Assembly (NCBI GenBank): GCA_041584055.1
Contig: JBFHER010000269.1
Coordinates: forward strand, 1-5,410
Length of the DNA stretch: 5,410 bases
DNA from: JBFHER01 sp041584055
GTDB taxonomy: Bacteria; Bacteroidota; Bacteroidia; Bacteroidales; UBA5342
Reading direction: 5' to 3'
In this document: in pieces, positions 1-5,410 of the stretch
Position numbering within the stretch: position 1 is the first letter of the stretch
Layout: every line of letters starts with the position of its first letter
Made by a program: the position numbers and the translations under genes
The notes under the pieces: generated by a model
Database searches by the model: none
Seen by the model: only the letters and a program-made list of their open reading frames with translations
Told to the model about the DNA's origin: nothing

Positions 1-1
1 G

Positions 2-1879
2 ACTGCCCGTGTTGGTTCACAGATTAATGTGACCTTTTATAAAACAGAGACAGAAACATGGGTGCGCGGTGGGACGACGCTTGCCATTGCTAAAAATGGA
101 TGGGGAATCGCAAATGGAAGCGAATATATTTTCCCGGTAAGCCTTGAGGCAGGTATCGTTTATACAATGCGCGTTAGTTTCGAAACTGCAGGGTGTAATT
201 TATATGCTGTTTCTTTTATTAAAACAGTCGGTTCTACAGATGCGACCCTAAGCGATATCAAAGTAAATGGAGCGTCTTTGGCTGATTTTGATCCTGCGAA
301 CACATCCTATACCTTGGCCTTGCCCCCCAACACCTGGATCGCCGGAATTGAAGGCACTGCAAATGATGCAAATGCAACTGTTGAAAATCCCGAAATTGGG
401 GATCCAATTATCGGTAAATCAAGCTTTGCAATTAATGTAACCTCAGAAAGTGGAATTGCCACAGTCTATACAGTTAATGTTACCACTCCTGTGCTTGTGG
501 ATGAGGGCGTTTCACTGGCTCTGGATGGTTACTTCTACAGCAATGGCGTAAATGCAAGTGCCACAAAGGTGAATAATATGAACAACAACGACTACATTGA
601 GTATTATGTTTATACAGAATATGATGAGAATGTGGAAATGACGCTGCTGTGTGGAAATGGTTACGATCCATCCAATAGCTATTTAAATGTGTCAGCACTT
701 GGCATTAATGATACCACCTGGGTGTTGAATGATATTTATACAAAGCGTATTCCGACGACTTATGATGAGTCAATGACGACTCAATGGGGAGCTGCCACGG
801 CCAACGAAATTTCTTTTGTGTTTCCAATGAAAGCAGAACAACCAACCCTGATCAGAATATACAGTATTACTGACAAAGGGAATGCAGCAGATATTCATGG
901 GATGTCCTTCAAACTACTTTTTGAATCAATCGATGCAACCTTAAGTGACTTGCAGGTTGATGGTGCAACTGTTCCAGGGTTTGATCCAAATAAGACAAGC
1001 TACGCTGTTCCCCTGCCTGCCGGTGCAAGCAGTGTAAGTCTTGCCGCAACAGCAAATGATGGCGGTGCATCCGTTGAAGAAGGAATCGGTTCGCTTGCGA
1101 TTACCGGATTTAAAACGTCAGATACCATTACCGTAACATCAGCAAGTGGCTTCTCCATCGACTATAAGTTACACTTCTATACCCCGCTGGAGCTTGCGTT
1201 TACGGAAGACACTTTATCAGTGATGATGGGCGACTGGGTGTACATGAATGGTGGTGTTAATGCAACCAACGAAAGAATAAATAGTATTAACAATGAGGAA
1301 TATGTAGAGTATTACCTGTATTCAGCAAGCGACAAAGACGTACATTTGATTTTAAATGTGGCTTGTGGTAATGTGGATACTACCTATGCTAAAATAAATG
1401 TTTCCACCTATGCGCCAGGTAGCGAATGGACGCTGGATGAAGCGAAAACCTTGAATATTCCAGGTCAGGGGCTTGGAGCATGGGCTGTAGAATTTGCATC
1501 GGAGGTGAAATACAACCTGAGCTTAAAAGCAGGTGAAGCTGTCGTGTTGCGTGTTTATGGCATAACCAATGGTGCTGGCGCCGGTGATATTTACAGCGCA
1601 AAATTGGTTGAGGGAAAAACCAGTTACGGTACTGCAATCGAGACGGCCTACACAAGTGCAGTGAAGGTTTGGGGCGCGCAAGGTTATTTAAACGTGCGTT
1701 GCGACGAAGCCTTTGTGGGTGGTACTGTACAGATTTATGATCTTTCAGGCCGCCTTGTAAAAGACGAATTGATCGACGCTGGCAGAAATGCATTTAAAGT
1801 TGAACGTAACGGATTATACCTTGTGAAACTTGTAAGTACAAGCAATGCCGTTCAAACTGTTAAATGTATTGTGAGATAA
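2..1879 (+). CDS. Modular secreted protein with CBM6-like and cadherin-like modules and T9SS sorting domain (5' partial)
   Basis: The frame is open to the left edge and 625 residues are visible. Alignment with the paralogue at 2061-4286 shows that about 117 N-terminal codons are missing, including the signal peptide; the GTG at 29 is internal, because the preceding codons (TARVGSQIN) continue the homology. Visible order, numbered from the first visible codon: end of a CBM6-like module (1-77), cadherin-like module with DATLSDIKVNG and DFDPANTSY (about 78-162), CBM6-like module with DYIEY near 197 (166-308), second cadherin-like module with DATLSDLQVDG and GFDPNKTSY (309-393), third CBM6-like module with EYVEY near 433 (395-539), and T9SS type A sorting domain with VQIYDLSGRLV and NGLYLVKL (about 550-625). 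The sorting domain implies export across the outer membrane and surface attachment or release. No catalytic motif is visible. A role in binding carbohydrate is inferred from the CBM6-like modules; the ligand is unknown. The gene is followed directly by its own terminator. Confidence 0.9.
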   Translation, partial: TARVGSQINVTFYKTETETWVRGGTTLAIAKNGWGIANGSEYIFPVSLEAGIVYTMRVSFETAGCNLYAVSFIKTVGSTDATLSDIKVNGASLADFDPANTSYTLALPPNTWIAGIEGTANDANATVENPEIGDPIIGKSSFAINVTSESGIATVYTVNVTTPVLVDEGVSLALDGYFYSNGVNASATKVNNMNNNDYIEYYVYTEYDENVEMTLLCGNGYDPSNSYLNVSALGINDTTWVLNDIYTKRIPTTYDESMTTQWGAATANEISFVFPMKAEQPTLIRIYSITDKGNAADIHGMSFKLLFESIDATLSDLQVDGATVPGFDPNKTSYAVPLPAGASSVSLAATANDGGASVEEGIGSLAITGFKTSDTITVTSASGFSIDYKLHFYTPLELAFTEDTLSVMMGDWVYMNGGVNATNERINSINNEEYVEYYLYSASDKDVHLILNVACGNVDTTYAKINVSTYAPGSEWTLDEAKTLNIPGQGLGAWAVEFASEVKYNLSLKAGEAVVLRVYGITNGAGAGDIYSAKLVEGKTSYGTAIETAYTSAVKVWGAQGYLNVRCDEAFVGGTVQIYDLSGRLVKDELIDAGRNAFKVERNGLYLVKLVSTSNAVQTVKCIVR

Positions 1880-1902
1880 TAATTGAAATATTTTAGTAAT
1901 TG

Positions 1903-1938
1903 AAAGAGGCGGTTCTATAACGAATCGCCTCTTTTTTT
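1903..1938 (+). terminator. Rho-independent terminator after the first gene
   Basis: A 13-bp stem pairs 1903-1915 with 1922-1934, with one G-U wobble, around a 6-base loop (TATAAC). The stem runs into seven T residues at 1932-1938. It begins 24 bases after the stop codon of the first gene. The core AAGAGGC/GCCTCTT is shared with the terminator after the second gene. Confidence 0.92.
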
Positions 1939-1940
1939 AA

Positions 1941-1973
1941 TTGCAACAAACAAACCATCAATTGATACGTTTT
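1941..1973 (+). promoter_or_regulatory. Candidate Bacteroidota promoter upstream of the second gene
   Basis: TTG at 1941-1943 and TACGTTTT at 1966-1973 (followed by G) are separated by 22 bases. This resembles the Bacteroidota -33 TTG / -7 TAnnTTTG pattern. It lies just past the T-run of the preceding terminator and would give a leader of about 80 bases. A 10-bp perfect palindrome (ATCAATTGAT, 1957-1966) touches the -7 element and could be an operator. A second TACGTTTT at 2024-2031 sits closer to the start codon but lacks a clear -33 element. AT-rich sequence gives such matches by chance, so this is tentative. Confidence 0.35.
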
Positions 1974-2060
1974 GAATATCACCGGTAGGGATTTAAAACT
2001 ATCTTTATGGTCGGATTAATTTATACGTTTTATTATTTACGAGTTCTTTAAATTATTTTT

Positions 2061-4286
2061 ATGAAAACAAAACATTTACGAAAGGATTTACACAGGGGAA
2101 GGCTGCATGTTTCTGCTTTCACCTTTATTGCAGCTTTATTTGTGATGGCTGCTTCCACGTTTGCGCAAGTGAACCCGGAAAAACTTAGAACAGTACCAAC
2201 CGATTTGGAAGACGAGACTTCAAGATTTCTCGTTGCAACCCATCTGACAGATACCAATTGTATGCATCGATCCTTTGATCCTTCTGTACATTGTGTGGAC
2301 TCTAATGAAAATGGAAGGGCTGGGATACAGGTGACCCAGGGCGGTGATTGGTTTGAATATCAGATTGTAGCAACCAAATCAGGTGATTATGCAGCAGTGA
2401 TTGGCATTGGATGTGATGCCCCAGCCACATTGGCAAATGTTTCAATTTATAAAACAGAATTTGAAACATGGATGGATAATGGTGAAAGGACGTCGATATT
2501 TACAGACGAATGGCACGTAGAAACACCATTCACCTTTCCATTGGGTGCAATGGAAGCCGGCATTGTGTATACCTTGCGCATCTCATGGTTTGATTCGGGA
2601 TCCAATATCTTTAGTGTGAAAGTAATTGAAACGATTGGTTCAACAGATGCAACATTAAGTGACATCAAACTAAATGGAGAATCTTTGGCCGATTTTGATC
2701 CTGCCACATCTTCGTATAACTATGCGATGCCCCCCAACACCTGGATCACCTCACTTGAAGGCATTGTGAATGATGCAAATGCAACTGTTGAAATTCCTGA
2801 ACTTGGTGACCCGGTCGTGGGCAAATCAAGCTTTGTGATTAAAGTTACTTCAGAGAGTGGTGTAACGAAAGACTATACAATCAATGTTTCTACCCCTGTA
2901 CTCGTGGACGAGGGAGTATCGCTGACCATGAACGAATTTTACTTTAGCAATGGAGTTAATGCAAGTGCCACAAAGGTGAACAACATGAACAATAACGACT
3001 ACATTGAGTATTATGTTTATTCTGAATATGATGAGAATGTGCAGTTAACGTTTAGTTATGCCAATGGTTATGGTGATTCCTTTAGCTATTTAAATGTGTC
3101 CACTTTAACTCTGGATGACAGTACCTGGACAGTGAACGATATATATACAAAGCATATGCCTATCACTTATGATGATGCAGGTGTTTCAACCTGGAATTCG
3201 GCTTATGCAAAAGAGATGTCTTTTGTGTTTCCAATGAAAGCTGAACAACCAACGCTGATCAGAATATACAGTATCACAAATAAAGGGAATGCTGCAGATA
3301 TATTTAGCATGACATTCAAATTACTCTTGGAATCAATCGATGCAACCTTAAGTGACTTGCAGGTGGATGGGTCTACTGTTCCCGGATTTGATCCCAATAA
3401 GACAAGCTACGCTGTAGCACTGCCTGCCGGAGCAACAAGTGTAAGTCTTGCCGCCACAGCAAACGATGCAGGTGCTTCTGTTGAAGAAGGAATCGGTTCG
3501 CTTGCGGTTACAGGATTTAAAACATCCGATACAATAACCGTAACTTCAGAGAGTGGCTTCTCCATCGACTATAAGTTACACTTCTATACTCCGCTGGAGC
3601 TTGCATTTACAGAAGATACTTTATCGGTGATGATGGGCGATTGGGTGTATATGAATGGTGGTGTTAATGCTACCAACGAAAGAATAAGCAGCATTAACAA
3701 TGAGGAATATGTAGAGTATTACCTGTATTCAGCAAGCGACAAAGATGTACATTTGATCTTAAATGTGGCTTGTGGAAATGAGGATACTGCCTATGCTAAA
3801 ATAAATGTTTCCACCTATGCACCTGGTAGTGAATGGACATTGGATGAGGCTAATTCAATGGATATCCCGGGTCAGGGAGTTGGTACATGGGGTGTAGAAT
3901 TTGCATCGGATGTAAAATACAACCTGAGCTTAAAAGCTGGAGAAGCTACTGTATTGCGTGTGTATGGAATTACCAACGGCGCTGGTGCCGGTGATATCTA
4001 CAGTGCAAAATTGGTTCAGGGAAAAACCAGTACCGGTACTGCGATCGAAACTGCTCAAGCAAGTACAGTGAAAGTTTGGGGTGCGCAAGGGTACTTAAAC
4101 GTGCGTAGCAGTGAGGCTTTTGTTGGTGCAAATGTTCAGGTTTATGATGTTTCAGGCCGTCTTGTTGTAAACGAAGTGGCTAAATCATCAACTGAAGTTT
4201 ATAAGCTGAGCAAAGATGGTTTGTACATTGTGAAAGTGGTTGATACAAATAACAAGGTGACAATTTCAAGGTGTCTTGTGAAATAA
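2061..4286 (+). CDS. Modular secreted protein with three CBM6-like and two cadherin-like modules and T9SS sorting domain
   Basis: Complete gene of 741 residues. The ATG at 2061 is preferred because it starts a typical signal peptide: basic N-region, hydrophobic core FTFIAALFVMAA, cleavage probably after A35 (TFA|Q). Domain order: CBM6-like module (about 45-193, GDWFEY at 95-100), cadherin-like PF12733-type module (194-278, DATLSDIKLNG, DFDPATSSY), CBM6-like module (282-424, DYIEY at 313-317), cadherin-like module (425-509, DATLSDLQVDG, GFDPNKTSY), CBM6-like module (511-655, EYVEY at 549-553), and T9SS type A sorting domain (about 666-741, VQVYDVSGRLV, DGLYIVKV). The recurring [DE]-aromatic-x-E-Y strand marks the three CBM6-like modules as related to each other. 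CBM6 proteins usually bind glycans; binding here is inferred, and the two later modules are distant from classical CBM6. No catalytic domain is seen. The gene is a tandem paralogue of the upstream one and probably has its own promoter and terminator. No Shine-Dalgarno sequence precedes the ATG, as is usual in Bacteroidota. An adhesin role is the main alternative. Confidence 0.93.
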   Translation: MKTKHLRKDLHRGRLHVSAFTFIAALFVMAASTFAQVNPEKLRTVPTDLEDETSRFLVATHLTDTNCMHRSFDPSVHCVDSNENGRAGIQVTQGGDWFEYQIVATKSGDYAAVIGIGCDAPATLANVSIYKTEFETWMDNGERTSIFTDEWHVETPFTFPLGAMEAGIVYTLRISWFDSGSNIFSVKVIETIGSTDATLSDIKLNGESLADFDPATSSYNYAMPPNTWITSLEGIVNDANATVEIPELGDPVVGKSSFVIKVTSESGVTKDYTINVSTPVLVDEGVSLTMNEFYFSNGVNASATKVNNMNNNDYIEYYVYSEYDENVQLTFSYANGYGDSFSYLNVSTLTLDDSTWTVNDIYTKHMPITYDDAGVSTWNSAYAKEMSFVFPMKAEQPTLIRIYSITNKGNAADIFSMTFKLLLESIDATLSDLQVDGSTVPGFDPNKTSYAVALPAGATSVSLAATANDAGASVEEGIGSLAVTGFKTSDTITVTSESGFSIDYKLHFYTPLELAFTEDTLSVMMGDWVYMNGGVNATNERISSINNEEYVEYYLYSASDKDVHLILNVACGNEDTAYAKINVSTYAPGSEWTLDEANSMDIPGQGVGTWGVEFASDVKYNLSLKAGEATVLRVYGITNGAGAGDIYSAKLVQGKTSTGTAIETAQASTVKVWGAQGYLNVRSSEAFVGANVQVYDVSGRLVVNEVAKSSTEVYKLSKDGLYIVKVVDTNNKVTISRCLVK

Positions 4287-4343
4287 GACCGTATGCATAT
4301 CTAAAATAATGGAAGAGGCTGTCCCTAAGGATGGCCTCTTTTT
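2412..4343 (+). repeat. Tandem duplication, right copy
   Basis: This is the segment of the second gene and its terminator that matches the visible left copy. By my hand count about 92% of 233 residues are identical from the second cadherin-like module to the end of the third CBM6-like module. Only about 45% are identical over the first 70 or so visible residues, and the sorting domain is again less similar. The signal peptide and first half of the N-terminal module (2061-2411) cannot be compared because the left copy is cut by the window edge. Confidence 0.85.
4313..4343 (+). terminator. Rho-independent terminator after the second gene
   Basis: A 12-bp stem pairs 4313-4324 with 4329-4340, with two G-U wobbles, around a CTAA loop. 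It ends in five T residues (4339-4343), 26 bases after the stop codon. Stem core and position match the terminator of the first gene. Confidence 0.9.
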
Positions 4344-4391
4344 ATTGATATTAAGAAGACATGAGTCAGCGAAGGATTAAAAATCAGGGGC

Positions 4392-4421
4392 ATGCAACAA
4401 ATGGCCTATCATTTGGTGCAT
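4392..4421. repeat. Imperfect inverted repeat upstream of the beta-helix gene
   Basis: Twelve-base arms (4392-4403 and 4410-4421) pair with a single mismatch around a 6-base spacer (GCCTAT). No T-run follows on the plus strand, and the terminator of the preceding gene already ended at 4343, so it does not look like a terminator. It could be a regulator binding site or RNA structure for the downstream gene. A smaller hairpin, AGAT-GAAA-ATCT (4424-4435), follows at once. Apart from this and a weak TAATTTCG promoter-like match at 4451-4458 with no clear -33 partner, I see nothing in the rest of the spacer up to 4567. Confidence 0.5.
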
Positions 4422-4567
4422 TCAGATGAAAATCTTTAAAAAGGTTTGTATAATTTCGCACTGTGTCTGTAGGGATATGATATGTACAAATGATTTGTAG
4501 CTGATTATATCCTGGAAACAGAATTATAGAGATTAATATCATTTTACATTTAAGAAAAACAATAAGC

Positions 4568-5410
4568 ATGAAAAATAACATGGCCTGCTTTCACGAGGGT
4601 AAAACAAAGCGCCCTTATTCTCTGATGATATACATCATGAGTGCTTTTCTATTACTGGGATCATTCAATTCAATTGCACAGGTAACAGTCAATTCTTTAC
4701 CTGAATTACTGCCCTATCTCGATGATGACAATGTTAATGTCAAACTGGCTCCCGGGACCTATACTATTTCCGCCAGCGACATCACGAATGGAACATTTTC
4801 TGATTATACAATCATTAATAACAACAAGGCATATGTGCTGTTTTTGTTCGAAGGGGATAACAGTACCTATGATTTTACAGATGTTAAAATCAATGTGAAA
4901 ACGGAAGTGTTCAATGCCATCCCTTCAGATGCCGGTGACTTTTTTGAGTTTCAGGTCACAGGAAATAACAATGTTATTAAAAATTGTAAGGTAGAGGATG
5001 TTGGATCCGTGGACGATTATCCGAAATATGGTTGCGTAAACATGGTGATGGATGGACGCGATAACCGTGTTGAGGGGTTTCATTTTACAACAAGAGGCTC
5101 CTTCCCTTATGGCTACGGTGATTGTTTTGGGAAAGGTGGAGAATACACCATCAAGCACTTTAAACACAGTGCCTTTCTTGTGCGTGGCTTACGAAATCAT
5201 GCCTTGAATGATACAATTTTTCATTATTCCTATGGTCATGCAATGTTTATGCAGGCAGCCAGCTATCCTCGGATTGAAGGCTGTTATATTGTAGGCGAAG
5301 TGCGATCCACAGACGACATGCTCGCAGAAGAAGGAACAGGTTCTCCAGCAGATGAAATTGATTTCTTTACAGTGTGGGGCTATCGCCTTCCTCCAGGTTT
5401 TATGAAAGCC
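4568..5410 (+). CDS. Secreted right-handed parallel beta-helix protein (3' partial)
   Basis: The frame is open from the ATG at 4568 to the right edge; 281 residues are visible. A signal peptide covers about residues 1-37: basic region KTKR, hydrophobic core around LMIYIMSAFLLLG, cleavage probably at IA|Q. The mature start VTVNSLPELLPYL followed by VKLAPGTYTI (58-67) is the usual opening of beta-helix proteins, which include polysaccharide lyases and some glycoside hydrolases. Successive coils follow: FFEFQVTGNNNVIKNCKV (125-142), CVNMVMDGRDNRVEGFHF (156-173), then HSAFLVRG and HAMFMQAASYPRIEGCYIVGE. The enzyme family is not recognised, and catalytic residues cannot be assigned from this fragment. 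A secreted enzyme acting on a polysaccharide is plausible given the CBM6-like neighbours, but a structural or binding beta-helix is also possible. An in-frame ATG at 4580 is an alternative start that would keep the signal peptide. No Shine-Dalgarno sequence is seen. The gene is separated from its neighbour by a terminator and 281 bases, so it is probably its own transcription unit. Confidence 0.85.
   Translation, partial: MKNNMACFHEGKTKRPYSLMIYIMSAFLLLGSFNSIAQVTVNSLPELLPYLDDDNVNVKLAPGTYTISASDITNGTFSDYTIINNNKAYVLFLFEGDNSTYDFTDVKINVKTEVFNAIPSDAGDFFEFQVTGNNNVIKNCKVEDVGSVDDYPKYGCVNMVMDGRDNRVEGFHFTTRGSFPYGYGDCFGKGGEYTIKHFKHSAFLVRGLRNHALNDTIFHYSYGHAMFMQAASYPRIEGCYIVGEVRSTDDMLAEEGTGSPADEIDFFTVWGYRLPPGFMKA

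Larger units (their letters stand above)
2..1938 (+). repeat. Tandem duplication, left copy (partial)
   Basis: The left copy of an approximately 2.41-kb duplicated unit covers the visible coding region and its terminator. From the second cadherin-like module to the stop codon the two copies align without net gaps at a constant offset of 2407 bases. At the left end the offset is 2410, because this copy has one extra codon in the N-terminal CBM6-like module. The terminator aligns at an offset of 2409, so it belongs to the duplicated unit. Confidence 0.85.

Noticed and set aside
29..31. GTG as the start codon of the first gene
   Set aside because: The reading frame is open back to base 2, and the upstream codons align with the interior of the paralogue; no signal peptide follows the GTG. 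It is an internal valine of a truncated gene.
480..698. Minus-strand open frame of 72 codons, His- and Ser-rich
   Set aside because: It is antisense to a cadherin-like/CBM6-like region of the first gene, with no family resemblance; its composition is that of an antisense shadow.
1389..1793. Minus-strand open frame of 134 codons
   Set aside because: It lies wholly inside the conserved coding region of the first gene. Its translation is basic, low in recognisable structure, and matches no family I know.
2048..3397. Three short minus-strand frames (2048-2257, 2447-2707, 3203-3397)
   Set aside because: All are antisense to the second large gene and have no recognisable domain or plausible gene context.
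4384..4581. Minus-strand open frame of 65 codons with a hydrophobic N terminus
   Set aside because: It occupies the AT-rich spacer and overlaps the start of the beta-helix gene. The hydrophobic stretch is what antisense AT-rich DNA gives, and no further support exists.
4925..5167. Minus-strand open frame of 80 codons
   Set aside because: It is antisense to the coding frame of the beta-helix protein, which has a clear signal peptide and coil pattern.
2..5410. CRISPR array, insertion sequence, tRNA or rRNA
   Set aside because: No short regularly spaced repeats, transposase frame, terminal inverted repeats or RNA gene signature were seen. The only long repeat is the gene-scale tandem duplication.

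Overview
The window reads as a piece of a Bacteroidota chromosome. The evidence is a type IX secretion (T9SS) type A sorting domain at the C terminus of both large secreted proteins, signal peptides ending in ...FA|Q and ...IA|Q, AT-rich leaders without a Shine-Dalgarno sequence, and a candidate Bacteroidota-type promoter. All genes lie on the plus strand. Genus or species cannot be told from this stretch.

Layout: (1) 2-1879 is the 3' part of a gene cut by the left edge; it encodes a large modular secreted protein. (2) 1880-2060 is a 181-base spacer with a strong intrinsic terminator (1903-1938) and a candidate promoter for the next gene. (3) 2061-4286 is a complete 741-residue paralogue of the first gene. 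(4) 4287-4567 is a 281-base spacer with a second intrinsic terminator, similar to the first, and an unexplained inverted repeat. (5) 4568-5410 is the 5' part of a gene for a secreted right-handed parallel beta-helix protein, cut by the right edge.

The two large proteins share one architecture: signal peptide, then three CBM6-like beta-sandwich modules alternating with two cadherin-like (PF12733-type) beta-sandwich modules, then the T9SS sorting domain. No catalytic domain is visible. They look like secreted or surface-attached binding proteins, most plausibly for a polysaccharide, though the ligand is unknown. They form a tandem duplication with a period of about 2.41 kb that includes the terminator. 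Divergence is uneven: the N-terminal module and the sorting tail differ strongly, while the centre is nearly identical.

The third gene encodes a fold common in polysaccharide lyases and some glycoside hydrolases. A polysaccharide-binding or -degrading locus is therefore a reasonable inference. No SusC/SusD pair, regulator or recognised enzyme family is present to prove it. The terminators suggest that each gene is transcribed as its own unit.
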